Below, in pieces: positions 14,902 to 23,511 of a stretch of 39,634 nucleotides of DNA. The notes beneath the pieces were generated by a model. The model did not search any database, was not told the origin of the DNA, and was given only the letters and a program-made list of their open reading frames with translations. This stretch comes from DATGKK01 sp035294725 (lineage in GTDB: Bacteria > Actinomycetota > Acidimicrobiia > Acidimicrobiales > Bog-793). The position numbers and the translations under genes are program-made. The DNA lies in contig DATGKK010000100.1 in the NCBI GenBank assembly GCA_035294725.1, forward strand, positions 1 through 39,634. Direction: 5' to 3'. How positions within the stretch are numbered: position 1 is the first letter of the stretch; the number at the start of each line of letters is the position of its first letter.

Positions 14902-15723
14902 TCAGCGGTTCTCGAACACCGGCTCGCGGCGCTCGAGGAAGGCGGCCACGGCCTCCGCGTGGTCCCTCGTGGTCCCGGTGTGGAGGTGGTGGGCGGCCTC
15001 CATGTCGAGGCACTCGAACAGGTCGCCGTGGACGGCTCGGTTGAGGTTCTCCTTCATGTACCGGTAGGCGATCGAGGGGCCGGCCGCGAGGCGCCGCGCC
15101 CGCTCAGCCGCCTCCGCCTCGAGCTCGGAAGCGGGGAAGACCGCGTTCACGATCCCGAGGCGCTCGGCCTCCTCGGCCGGGATCCGCTCCGAGAGGAAGT
15201 AGAGCTCCCTCGCTCGGCCCGCTCCCACGAGGCGGGTGAGGAACCATGTCCCGCCGTAGTCCCCGGCAAAGCCGACACGGGCGAACGCCGTCGTCAGCAC
15301 GGCCCCTTGGGCGGCGTACCTGAGGTCGCAGGCGAGCGCGAGTGAGAGCCCGGCTCCGGCGGCTGCCCCGGGGATGACCGCGACCGTCGGCTTCGGCATG
15401 CGCCAGAGCCTGCCGGAGGTCTCCCTCTGGCTGATCCTCTGGCGATGGAGCGCCGCCTCGTAGCTGACGGAACGGGCGTCGCCACCGGGCTCGCCCGCCA
15501 TCGCCTTCACGTCGCCGCCGGCGCAGAAGGCACCCCCGGCACCCGTGAGCACGACGCAGCGGACCTCCTCGTCGAGCTCGAAGCGGGCGAGCATCCGAGC
15601 GAGGGCGTCGAGCATCGGCCCACTCAGGGCGTTGCGGCGCTCTGGTCGGTTGAACACGAGCGTCCCCACCCCGTCCTCCAAGCGGGCGAGCAGGTGGTCG
15701 GTGCCGGTCTCGATCTCGGTCAT
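14902..15723 (-). CDS. Crotonase-superfamily enzyme (enoyl-CoA hydratase/isomerase)
   Basis: The 273-residue protein has the crotonase signatures: NRPERRNALS (about 25-34), the first oxyanion-hole segment GGAFCAGGDV (63-72) and the second GAAAGAGLSLALACDLRYA (119-137). The two Glu residues used by hydratases are not in their usual places: the first site reads GLSLA and the second FARVGFAGDYGG, which has an Asp. Asp with missing Glu is seen in delta3-delta2 isomerases and PaaG-like enzymes, so an isomerase or other CoA chemistry is more likely than plain hydration. The ATG at 15723 is supported by AGGAGG five bases upstream; longer starts are rejected. Flanked by the VOC and ThDP genes on the same strand. 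Confidence 0.9.
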   Translation of the reverse strand: MTEIETGTDHLLARLEDGVGTLVFNRPERRNALSGPMLDALARMLARFELDEEVRCVVLTGAGGAFCAGGDVKAMAGEPGGDARSVSYEAALHRQRISQRETSGRLWRMPKPTVAVIPGAAAGAGLSLALACDLRYAAQGAVLTTAFARVGFAGDYGGTWFLTRLVGAGRARELYFLSERIPAEEAERLGIVNAVFPASELEAEAAERARRLAAGPSIAYRYMKENLNRAVHGDLFECLDMEAAHHLHTGTTRDHAEAVAAFLERREPVFENR

Positions 15724-15745
15724 GGAGCCTCCTCGGTCCCCACGA

Positions 15746-16528
15746 TCATGTCCCGTCGAGGGGAACCACGGAAAGGCGGACGCCAGAGATCTCCCCGCTC
15801 CAGCGGGCCGGGACGCCGGCAACCTCTTCGAGCTCGAGCCCGCACGCCACGATCCCCTCTGAGCGACGGTCCGGTGCCTCCACGAAGGTGATCACCTGTC
15901 CGGCTCCCCGGAGCGAGATCGAGCGACCCGAGAGCTCCGCCCCGGGGCCGAGCACACGCGCCCAGGTCGCCGCCACCTCCTCCGGCTCTGTGACGGCGAC
16001 CTCGAGCGAGCTGATGCCGCCCCGCCGGCGGCCCACGGAGTGGTGCACGCGCCCCGCGCTCCAGGCCGGTCCTGCCCACCGCCAGGACTCCGGAGGGTCC
16101 GCCCAGTCGAGGGAGACGATGGCGCCGCGAAGGTCCCTCGGGTCGAGGTGGGTTCCCGACATGTCGGCAAGGTCGCTCGTCCACACGATCCGCAGCCCGA
16201 GCTCCTCGGCTCGCCGGCGGGGCGACTCCCGGTCCGCGAACTGGAAGATCGCCATGTAACCGCCGTCGCGACCATCACGACGGGCGAGGTACCGCGCCCC
16301 CGCGCACTCCTCAACGACCGGCGTGAGCACCTCGAGAAAGCAGTCGCCAGCGGCGAGGACCCGGTTCTCGAGGCCGAAGTAGCCGACCCCCTCGTCCCGG
16401 TAGCCGGGCTCCAACCCGAGTGCCGTCTCGAGCTCGGCCGTGACGCGGGCAAGGTCAGAGGTGATGACGACCACCTGGCGGAGGCGGACCGGCACTGCCG
16501 CGGTGGCCGATCCCCGATCTGCGCGCAC
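15746..16528 (-). CDS. VOC-family (glyoxalase-like) protein
   Basis: The 260-residue protein has the vicinal-oxygen-chelate fold, recognisable from VRLRQVVVITSDLARVTAELETALGLEPG near the start and the paired beta-alpha-beta modules up to about residue 130, with a second half at about 145-255. It resembles the glyoxalase_3-type hypothetical proteins of actinobacteria. Reactions of this superfamily range from isomerisation to ring cleavage, so no substrate is claimed. The start is GTG at 16528, only 21 nt from the divergent sbcD start. It is first in the strand unit that continues with the crotonase gene. Metal ligands cannot be placed with confidence. Confidence 0.75.
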   Translation of the reverse strand: MRADRGSATAAVPVRLRQVVVITSDLARVTAELETALGLEPGYRDEGVGYFGLENRVLAAGDCFLEVLTPVVEECAGARYLARRDGRDGGYMAIFQFADRESPRRRAEELGLRIVWTSDLADMSGTHLDPRDLRGAIVSLDWADPPESWRWAGPAWSAGRVHHSVGRRRGGISSLEVAVTEPEEVAATWARVLGPGAELSGRSISLRGAGQVITFVEAPDRRSEGIVACGLELEEVAGVPARWSGEISGVRLSVVPLDGT

Positions 16529-16536
16529 CCTTTGAG

Positions 16537-16542
16537 TATGTT
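16537..16542 (+). promoter_or_regulatory. Leaderless -10 hexamer TATGTT of the sbcD-like gene
   Basis: TATGTT ends 7 nt before the ATG at 16550. On the other strand the same few bases supply the region upstream of the VOC start (CATACT ends 6 nt before GTG 16528), so two leaderless promoters would overlap in 21 nt. Confidence 0.45.
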
Positions 16543-16549
16543 CCCTTCG

Positions 16550-17887
16550 ATGGCCAAGGCCGCGCGATCAGGCGAGTTCTGCTTCGTGCACGCGGCAGAT
16601 CTCCATCTCGACACACCCTTCACGGGCCTCTCGCACACCGCCCCCCACGTCGGCGCCGCGCTGCGCGAGGCCTCCCTCGAGGCCTTCGACCATCTCGTCC
16701 AGCTCTGCCTCGACAGGGGAGCCGCCTTCCTGCTGCTGGCCGGTGACGTCTACGACGGCCCCGAGCGGGGCCTTCGTGCCCAGTTCCGTCTGAAGGCGGG
16801 CCTCGAGAGGCTGGCGGCCGCCGGGATCGACACCTTGGTCGTGCACGGCAACCACGACCCCGTCGGCGAGGGGTGGTCGGCCCTCGGGAGCCTCCCCGAG
16901 CGGGTGCACGTCTTCCCCCCCGGCCAGGTGAGCGCAGTGACCCTCGAGCGCGACGGCGAGGCGCTCGCCACGGTCCAGGGAGTGAGCTACGAGCAGCGCG
17001 TCGTGACCGAGAACCTCGCCCTGCGCTTCGCCCAGCAGGCCGGGCCCGGGCTCCAGATCGGACTTCTCCACTGCAACGTGGCGGGCGCGCCGGACGGGCA
17101 TGCCTCCTACAGCCCGTGCACTCTCGGCGACCTTCACCGCATTGGGCTCGACTACTGGGCCCTCGGCCACGTCCACACCGCCACGGTGATGTCGGGCGAG
17201 CCGTTCGCCAACACCCCCTTTGTCGTCTACCCGGGCACTCTTCAGGCGCGAAGCCCGAAGCCGAGCGAGCGGGGACCGAAGGGCGCCGCGGTCGTCTCGG
17301 TGCAAGGTGGCAGGGTCGCCTCGTTGGAGATGGTGGCGTGCGACGTCGTGCGCTTCGAGGAGCTCGAGATCGACGTCTCGGCCTCCCCGACCGTGGAGGC
17401 CGTGCACGACGCCGTGACGGCTGCCGCCTCCGCCGTGCTCACCCGGATCGAGGGACGCGCGCTCGTGGCTCGGGCCCGGCTCATCGGGCGCTCCCCGGCC
17501 CATCCGGCGCTTGCGCGATCGGGCGTGCGCGAGGCCTTGGTCGAGCAGCTCCGGGAGGACTGGAGCCTCGCCGAACCGTTCGTGTGGTGGGATCGGTTGA
17601 TCGACGACAGCCGGCCCGACCTCGATCTCGAGGCCGCCCGCTCGGCCGGCGACTTCGTCGCCGACCTGCTGCAGCAGGCACTCGAGCTCGGCGGCAGCCA
17701 GGCTCCGGGCCTCCCCCTCCCGGCAGCCTCCGTGCTGGACGCGACCGTGCTCGACGACCTGCTCGGCAAGATGCCGACCGAGCTCCGGTCTCGCGCCGTC
17801 ACGATGCTCGAGCAGGAGATCACGGTGGCGGAGCTGCTCGAGTCCGCCACATGGACGGCTCTCGACCTGCTGGAGGCGGACACATGA
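16550..17887 (+). CDS. SbcD/YhaO-like metallophosphoesterase (DNA repair nuclease subunit)
   Basis: The 445-residue protein is a calcineurin-like phosphoesterase of the SbcD/Mre11 type. The metal-binding motifs appear in order: DLH (Asp17, His19), GDVYD (65-69), GNHD (100-103), LLHCN (His174) and GHVH (206-209). Together with the coupled SbcC-like ATPase it should form a nuclease that processes DNA ends or hairpins. The GNHDP spacing and the C-terminal tail of ~200 residues are closer to Bacillus YhaO than to E. coli SbcD; this is a judgement from memory. ATG 16550 is chosen because of the TATGTT box; an in-frame ATG at 16538 would overlap that box. Its stop overlaps the next start (ATGA). 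Confidence 0.88.
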   Translation: MAKAARSGEFCFVHAADLHLDTPFTGLSHTAPHVGAALREASLEAFDHLVQLCLDRGAAFLLLAGDVYDGPERGLRAQFRLKAGLERLAAAGIDTLVVHGNHDPVGEGWSALGSLPERVHVFPPGQVSAVTLERDGEALATVQGVSYEQRVVTENLALRFAQQAGPGLQIGLLHCNVAGAPDGHASYSPCTLGDLHRIGLDYWALGHVHTATVMSGEPFANTPFVVYPGTLQARSPKPSERGPKGAAVVSVQGGRVASLEMVACDVVRFEELEIDVSASPTVEAVHDAVTAAASAVLTRIEGRALVARARLIGRSPAHPALARSGVREALVEQLREDWSLAEPFVWWDRLIDDSRPDLDLEAARSAGDFVADLLQQALELGGSQAPGLPLPAASVLDATVLDDLLGKMPTELRSRAVTMLEQEITVAELLESATWTALDLLEADT

Positions 17888-20800
17888 CCGGCCCCGCCCG
17901 TCAGGAGAGCTTCGGCGGCGAGGTCGGCCCTGCGGGGGTCGTGCTCCCCGCAAGCTGGCGGGGTGCCGCCCCTGCCCCATACCTCGCCTGGCTGGCGGTC
18001 GACGGCTTCGGCACCCTCGCCGGGCTCCGCATCGAACTCGCCCCCGGGTTGAACGTCGTGCTCGGCGAGAACGAGGCGGGGAAGTCCACCCTGTTCGACT
18101 TCGTGAGCGGGGTGCTGTTCGGCTTCCCCCGCCACAAGGCCGACGCCCACTTCCGGCCACCGGTCCGGGGCGGCCGGCACGGCGGCACGATCGGAGTCGC
18201 CCAGGGCTCCGGCGTCCTCACGGTCACGCGCCACGGCCCTCCCTCGAAGCATCTCGAGATCGTCGGCGAGGACGGCTCGGCCCTCGAGGAGACGGACCTG
18301 GCCCGGGTGCTCGGCGGGGCGAGCAAGGACCTGTTCCGCACCGTGTTCGCGGTCGACCTCGACGACCTCGGGCGCCCGGAGGCGCTCGGGCACGGCGCCG
18401 TGCGGGAGGCGCTCTTCTCCTCGAGCCTCGTCGGCCAGCGCCGATCGGTCGCCCATGCCCTCGAGCGGCTCGAGGCCCGCTGCAGCGAGCTCGTGCGCCC
18501 GCGCCAGGGAGGACTCGCGAATGTCGCTCTCACTGAGCTGCGCGGGGTGGAACGTGAGATCGCCGCCGCGAGGGCCAAGGCGGCGACCTACCCCCGGCTC
18601 CGGGCAGAGCTGGAACGACGGGGGGAGGCCCTCGGGGCCCTCCAGCTCCAGCTCGAGCGTGCCACCCGTGAAGCAGACGATCTCGCGCTGCTCGAGCGGT
18701 GCTGGCCGCGCGTGGTCGAGCGGCTGGAAGCGGCCAAGGCGCTCGACGAGCTCGGTCCTCCGACGGCCGACGAGCGGCGCGCCATCGAGCTCGCGCCGAC
18801 GCTCGATGTCGTGCGGGACGAGTGGTCGGGCCATCGCTCCCGGCTCGAGGCGCTGGGAAAGTTGGAGCAGCAGGTCGTTCCGATCGAGCGCTCCATCGGC
18901 GAGCACGTCGCGCTGCTCGGCCCCTGGGCCCTTGCCGTCGCCGGCGACACGACGATCGACCTCGAGCCGGCGATCAGGCAGGCGGTGGAGCTCGCCGAGG
19001 CGACCACGGTCGCCGACAGTGCCATCGAACAGGCTGCAGCACGCCTCGCACAGGCCTCGGCCGGGCTCGCCGAGCTGGACGGCGAGAACGGTCCGCTCGG
19101 AGGAGCGGCCGAGCGGCAAGGGCCTGACGACGCCCCGCGGGCAGCTCTGCCGGACGCGCACGATCTGGAGCGACGCCTCGCCTCGCTCGCCGAGCTCCGC
19201 GGGCTCGTCGCCGAGCACGACGCGAGGGCACGCGAGCTGCGCCTCGTCGTTGAGCGCGAGCAGCTCCGGTCCGAGCAGGCCCGACCAGGCGCCCACGGCG
19301 CGGTCGCCGTCGTGGCGATCGCCGTCCTCCTTGTGCTCGCCGCCGTGCTCGCCGCCGAGCACAAGGCTGCCCTTGCGGCAGTGGCGGCCGGCGCGGGCCT
19401 CGCCGTCGTCATCACCTGGGTCCTCGCCGTGCGCCGGTACCGCTCGCCTCGAGCCGGCGACGGTGACCCCGCCCCTGCCGGCGGGGCGGGGGACTCGGCA
19501 AGCCGCTCGACGGCCTCGGCTCTGGCGGCCGAGCGTCAGCAGGTGGCCGCGCTCGGCCGCCGCATCGCCGAGCTGGCCGAGCGGCACGGCCTCGCAGAAC
19601 CGGTGGCCGAGGCGTCGATAGAACGGGCCCGGCGCGAGGTGGAGCTCCAGCTCGCCGCACGGCACGAGCACGACAATCGCGCCTCTCTCCGGCGTGAGCG
19701 TGCCGCCCAGGTCCGCCAGGCGCAACAGGAGGCCGACACCGCCCGCGAGCGCCTGGCCGCGACGCGGCGGGCCACCTCGGAGCTCGCCGCACGCCTCGGC
19801 GTGCCGGGCTCGCCGGATGCACGGACCCTCGTGAACACGCTGTCGCAGCTCGCCAAGCTCCGCGACCGCCACGAAGCTCGCGTCCGGATCGCCAGCTCCG
19901 CGAAGGACATCCTCGCCGAGGTCCGCACCTTCGAGAGCCGCGTGATCGGCCTCGCCACCGCGTTGGGGCTCTCGGCCCCCGAGCAGCCACGCCCGCCGGA
20001 GCTGACCGGTGCTGGCTCGGCCCTCGAGGCGGTCGGCCGGGGCGCCCGGGCGAGCGCCGAGATCGAGCGGCTGCTGCGCGAGGCGGAGGCAAGGATCGAG
20101 CAGGCGCTGGAGCGCGCCCGGGAGCGGACGACGCTGTCCGGGCGCGTCGCCGCCGTCGACGCGGAGCTCGAGCGGCTCCTCGGCCGGGGCGAGCACGCCG
20201 CCGCGCTTCGGCAGGACCTCGCTTCCGGCGAGGTCCTCGCCTGGAAGGAGCGCAAGGAGTCGGCACTGGCGAGGCGTGAGGAGCTCGCACAGCGCCACGA
20301 AGCAGAGCTGCGCGAGCACCAGCAGCTCCTCGACGAGCTTGCACGCCTCGAGAAGGCGGCGGACCTGCCAGAGCTGGAGGCGAGCTGTGCAGCCGCCGAA
20401 GCGAGGCTCGAGCTCGCCCTTCGCGAGTACCTCAGCGCAAGCACGGCACGGCTGCTCGTCCAGCAGACCCTCCGGCGCTACGAGGAGGAGCGCCAGCCGG
20501 CCGTGCTCGCCCGGGCGGCAGAGCTCTTCTCGGCCGTCACCGAGGGCCGGTACCGCCGCATCGCCGTCGAGGGATCAGAGGACGCTGCTCCGAGCGTCCA
20601 GGTGGTGAGCTCGGGCGGCCAGCGCCTCGACGCCGGCCTGCTCAGCAGGGGCACCGTCGAGCAGCTCTATCTCTGCCTGCGGCTTGCGCTCGCCGAGTCG
20701 TACGCCGAGCGCGCGGTGGCCCTTCCCATCGTCCTCGACGACGTGCTCGTGAACTTCGACCCGCGCCGCAGCGCCGCAATGGCCGGAGTGATCGCCGAGG

Positions 20801-20916
20801 TCGCCGCCCGCCACCAGGTGATCGCCTTCACCTGTCACCCCCACGCCGCCGATCTCCTCCGGCAAGCGGCCGTCTCCGCGGCATCGCCCGCCCGCCTGGT
20901 GGAGCTGGCAGGCTGA
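17884..20916 (+). CDS. SbcC/YhaN-like AAA ATPase with transmembrane hairpin in the coiled coil
   Basis: The 1010-residue protein is an SMC/Rad50-type ATPase. Walker A is GENEAGKST (61-69). The ABC signature region is LSRGTVEQLYLCLRLAL (from ~920) and Walker B is LPIVLDDVLVNFD (from ~949). Between the heads lie two long Ala/Glu/Arg/Leu-rich coiled-coil arms (about 190-460 and 535-880). At the apex, where Rad50 and SbcC carry a CxxC zinc hook, there is no CxxC; instead two hydrophobic segments (about 473-493 and 498-518) form a transmembrane hairpin followed by VRRYR. The complex is therefore probably membrane tethered. Bacillus YhaN is, as I recall, organised in a similar way. The ATG overlaps the sbcD stop by 4 nt, so the two subunits are coupled. 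Confidence 0.88.
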   Translation: MTGPARQESFGGEVGPAGVVLPASWRGAAPAPYLAWLAVDGFGTLAGLRIELAPGLNVVLGENEAGKSTLFDFVSGVLFGFPRHKADAHFRPPVRGGRHGGTIGVAQGSGVLTVTRHGPPSKHLEIVGEDGSALEETDLARVLGGASKDLFRTVFAVDLDDLGRPEALGHGAVREALFSSSLVGQRRSVAHALERLEARCSELVRPRQGGLANVALTELRGVEREIAAARAKAATYPRLRAELERRGEALGALQLQLERATREADDLALLERCWPRVVERLEAAKALDELGPPTADERRAIELAPTLDVVRDEWSGHRSRLEALGKLEQQVVPIERSIGEHVALLGPWALAVAGDTTIDLEPAIRQAVELAEATTVADSAIEQAAARLAQASAGLAELDGENGPLGGAAERQGPDDAPRAALPDAHDLERRLASLAELRGLVAEHDARARELRLVVEREQLRSEQARPGAHGAVAVVAIAVLLVLAAVLAAEHKAALAAVAAGAGLAVVITWVLAVRRYRSPRAGDGDPAPAGGAGDSASRSTASALAAERQQVAALGRRIAELAERHGLAEPVAEASIERARREVELQLAARHEHDNRASLRRERAAQVRQAQQEADTARERLAATRRATSELAARLGVPGSPDARTLVNTLSQLAKLRDRHEARVRIASSAKDILAEVRTFESRVIGLATALGLSAPEQPRPPELTGAGSALEAVGRGARASAEIERLLREAEARIEQALERARERTTLSGRVAAVDAELERLLGRGEHAAALRQDLASGEVLAWKERKESALARREELAQRHEAELREHQQLLDELARLEKAADLPELEASCAAAEARLELALREYLSASTARLLVQQTLRRYEEERQPAVLARAAELFSAVTEGRYRRIAVEGSEDAAPSVQVVSSGGQRLDAGLLSRGTVEQLYLCLRLALAESYAERAVALPIVLDDVLVNFDPRRSAAMAGVIAEVAARHQVIAFTCHPHAADLLRQAAVSAASPARLVELAG

Positions 20917-20947
20917 CTGCTCCTGCGAGGGCTTCGACGCCGTCAGC

Positions 20948-22219
20948 TCAGAACGAGGTCGTGCAGTAGGGCGGCTCGGCCCCACGGAACATCCGGTCAC
21001 AGGTCACGAGCGCTCCCGCCGTGTGCTCGCGGATCAGCCCGACCGCGGCGAGGCTCCCCGGTCGCAGCCCCCCGAGGTAGATCGAAGCGAGCACCGAGAC
21101 GTCGAGCTCCAGGTCCGCCGCCTCGGGTCCCTTGCCGGCCCCGGACTGCGGTCCCTCGACCTCGACGTCCCCCCCGGACGACCTGAGCCGGTAGGTCCCG
21201 CTGTTCCACGAGCAGAACGGATCGCTGACCGAGAGCACGAGCGCACCGTCGTCGTCGTAGCGGCGTGCTGAGAGGGCAGCTGCCACGTCCACGAGCCGGA
21301 CGAAGGTGTGCTCGGCCGTCGCGCGAGGCCGCATCCTGCGGTAGTCAGAAAGGGCCCAACGGATCGGCTCGTCGACCGGCCGCTGCGCCGTCTCGATGCG
21401 GTCGACGAGGTCGAGGTCGACGAGGAGGGACCAGAGCGAGAGGTAGGCGTCCGCGCTGAGCGCGCACAGCTCGTCGAGATGGACCACCCGCTGCCTGCGT
21501 TCGCCCGGCTCGACAAGGACCCGGTAGGCAACGTAGCCGTCGGGCCTGCCGCCGTTCTCGTGGAGTGCGAAAAAGCGCCTCCGTTGCTCCTCGCCGCTCT
21601 CGTGGCCGAGGACGTCCAGCCATCCGGCCTCAAGGCGGGACACCTCGCCGGCACGCGTCGGCTGGTACGCGGCAAGCAGTTGCGGGAAGAGCTGCGCCGC
21701 CTCGGCCCGGTCGACGAAGCGCACCCGGCCGCTCGTGCCCGAGAGTGCGGGCGCTCCCGGCAATCCGGGCGGCTCGACTCGGATCGTCCGCGAGTCGATC
21801 GTGTACCAGCTCGCACAGGTGGCCGGCCCGTAGCCGAAGCGCTGGTAGATGCCCGCCTCGGAGGAGGTGAGGGTCGCGATCGCCTCGCCGCGGCGGCAAA
21901 GGTCGTCGAGCTGGTAGCGCATCATCGAACGGAGGCGGCCCTGCCGGCGATGGGTCGGCAGGACGGCAACCCCGACCACACCAGCTGCCGGGGTGGCGGC
22001 CGGGCCCGGCAGGGTGAGCGTGACCGGCAACGACACGGCGACGCCGACGATCTCGGGACCGTCGCGGCTCGCCACAACCCGCTCGGGGTCGCTGCTCTCC
22101 TTGATGACCTGCCGCACGTGCGGCTCAAGCCGGGAGCCGAACGCGAGCTCGTCGACCTCGAGAGTGCTCTCGATCTCAAGCGGGGTGACTGGGCCCGCCC
22201 CGAGCGCGTCCAGGGTCAG
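20948..22219 (-). CDS. Eis-like GNAT N-acetyltransferase (non-canonical start)
   Basis: The frame encodes about 423 residues with a GNAT fold: VVGVAVLPTHRRQGRLRSMM is the acetyl-CoA loop with the R/Q-x-x-G-R-like motif, and IYQRFGYGPAT follows. The C-terminal half, with a sterol-carrier-like segment, fits the Eis family, which acetylates amines on small molecules or proteins. It sits right after ispG, where mycobacteria also have a GNAT gene, as I recall. No ATG, GTG or TTG is available at the expected N-terminus; the first codon that fits is CTG at 22219-22217, whose CTGA overlaps the ispG stop. The next standard start, GTG at 22117, would remove the first beta strand and ELAFGS. A rare CTG start coupled to ispG is the simplest reading. 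Confidence 0.8.
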   Translation of the reverse strand: MTLDALGAGPVTPLEIESTLEVDELAFGSRLEPHVRQVIKESSDPERVVASRDGPEIVGVAVSLPVTLTLPGPAATPAAGVVGVAVLPTHRRQGRLRSMMRYQLDDLCRRGEAIATLTSSEAGIYQRFGYGPATCASWYTIDSRTIRVEPPGLPGAPALSGTSGRVRFVDRAEAAQLFPQLLAAYQPTRAGEVSRLEAGWLDVLGHESGEEQRRRFFALHENGGRPDGYVAYRVLVEPGERRQRVVHLDELCALSADAYLSLWSLLVDLDLVDRIETAQRPVDEPIRWALSDYRRMRPRATAEHTFVRLVDVAAALSARRYDDDGALVLSVSDPFCSWNSGTYRLRSSGGDVEVEGPQSGAGKGPEAADLELDVSVLASIYLGGLRPGSLAAVGLIREHTAGALVTCDRMFRGAEPPYCTTSF

Positions 22220-23460
22220 TGCTCCGCGTGGTCGCCGGCGATCGTCTTTCGGATCAGCTCGACACGCGCCTCGGAGGCGTTCGCGTCCTCCCCCTTCTCC
22301 TCGAACAGCGCCCGCCGATCCGCCTCCGCCTCGGCAGCCGCGTTGGCGTCGGCGGCCGCGAGCCGGGCCTCGATGCCCTCGGCCACGAGCCGCTCCGCCT
22401 CGGCCACGAGGGCGGCCACCATCTCGTCCTCGGGCACGACCCTCACGATCTGCCCCTTGATGAACAGATGGCCACGGTGACGACCCGCCGCGATGCCGAG
22501 GTCGGCCTCGCGCGCCTCGCCGGGGCCGTTCACGACGCATCCCATGACGGCGACCTGGATCGGGAGGCTCTTCTCCTCGAGTGCCGCCTGGGCCTGCTTC
22601 GCCACACCGATGACGTCGATCTCGGCCCGACCGCACGACGGGCATGCGATGAGGTCGAGCCCCTTGCGCTCCCGCAGCCCCATCGCCTCGAGCAGCTGCC
22701 GCCCCGCCCGCGCCTCCTCGACCGGGTCGGCCGTGAGCGAGTAGCGGATGGTGTCGCCGATCCCTTCGGCGAGCAGGGCCGCGATCCCTGCCGTCGCCTT
22801 GATCAGCCCTGCGGGAGGCGGCCCTGCCTCGGTCACGCCGAGGTGGAGCGGGTGGTCGAAGGTCTCGGCGGCGAGCCGGTAGGCCTCGATCATGAGCGGC
22901 ACGCTCGAGGCCTTCACCGAGATCTTCACGTCGTCGAAGCCCACCTCCTCGAAGTAGGCGAGCTCCATGCGGGCCGACTCGACGAGGGCCTCGGGGGTCG
23001 CGCCGCCGAAGCGCTCGTAGAGGTCCTTGTGGAGCGAGCCGGCATTGACCCCGATGCGGATCGGGACTCCCCGGTCGCGCGCCTCGGAAGCGACGAGCTT
23101 GATCTCCTCGGGCTTTCTCAGGTTGCCGGGGTTCAAGCGGAGCCCGTGGACGCCCGCCTCCAGGGCGGCGAGCGCCATCTCGTAGTGGAAGTGGATGTCG
23201 GCGATGATCGGCACCGGCGAGCGGGGGACGATCCGGGCCAGGCCCTCGGCCGCCGCCTGCTCGTTGCAGGTGCACCGGACGATGTCGGCGCCGGCGCCGG
23301 CAAGCGCGTAGATCTGGGCGAGAGTTCCCTCGACGTCGGCGGTCTTCGTCGTCGTCATCGACTGCACGCTGATGGGCGCGCCGCCGCCGATGGGGACGCC
23401 GCCGACCCGGATCTGCCTCGTGGCGCGCCGCTTCGCGTTGGTGACTGGGGGTCTGGCCAT
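22216..23460 (-). CDS. ispG: 4-hydroxy-3-methylbut-2-en-1-yl diphosphate synthase
   Basis: The 414-residue protein (GcpE) catalyses the reductive ring opening of MEcPP to HMBPP in the MEP isoprenoid pathway, using a 4Fe-4S cluster. The cluster cysteines are Cys273 and Cys276 (IACPSCGR) and Cys308 (GCVVNGPGE), with the conserved Glu315. The TIM-barrel part contains SVQSMTTTKT and VNAGSLHKDLYERFG. A ~40-residue Ala/Glu-rich C-terminal tail extends beyond the usual end. ATG 23460 is preceded by TAGGCT at 7 nt, so ispG has its own leaderless promoter in addition to any read-through from rseP. With dxr two genes upstream, two steps of the pathway are encoded together. Confidence 0.97.
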   Translation of the reverse strand: MARPPVTNAKRRATRQIRVGGVPIGGGAPISVQSMTTTKTADVEGTLAQIYALAGAGADIVRCTCNEQAAAEGLARIVPRSPVPIIADIHFHYEMALAALEAGVHGLRLNPGNLRKPEEIKLVASEARDRGVPIRIGVNAGSLHKDLYERFGGATPEALVESARMELAYFEEVGFDDVKISVKASSVPLMIEAYRLAAETFDHPLHLGVTEAGPPPAGLIKATAGIAALLAEGIGDTIRYSLTADPVEEARAGRQLLEAMGLRERKGLDLIACPSCGRAEIDVIGVAKQAQAALEEKSLPIQVAVMGCVVNGPGEAREADLGIAAGRHRGHLFIKGQIVRVVPEDEMVAALVAEAERLVAEGIEARLAAADANAAAEAEADRRALFEEKGEDANASEARVELIRKTIAGDHAEH

Positions 23461-23467
23461 CGTTTCC

Positions 23468-23473
23468 AGCCTA
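23468..23473 (-). promoter_or_regulatory. Leaderless -10 hexamer TAGGCT of ispG
   Basis: On the minus strand TAGGCT ends 7 nt before the ispG ATG, inside the 51-nt gap after rseP. It suggests internal promotion of ispG within the larger block. Confidence 0.55.
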
Positions 23474-23511
23474 CGGCGAGACGACCGGCCGGAGGTGCAG
23501 GGCGCCCCGCC

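Noticed and set aside
17242..20319. Very long minus-strand frame opposite the SbcC-like gene
   Set aside because: It is antisense to a gene with intact Walker A, signature and Walker B motifs, and its translation has no domain-like features.
20912..20947. GCTGAC/GTCAGC pairing between the SbcC-like gene and the acetyltransferase
   Set aside because: A 6-bp stem with a 24-nt loop is too weak to call as a terminator.
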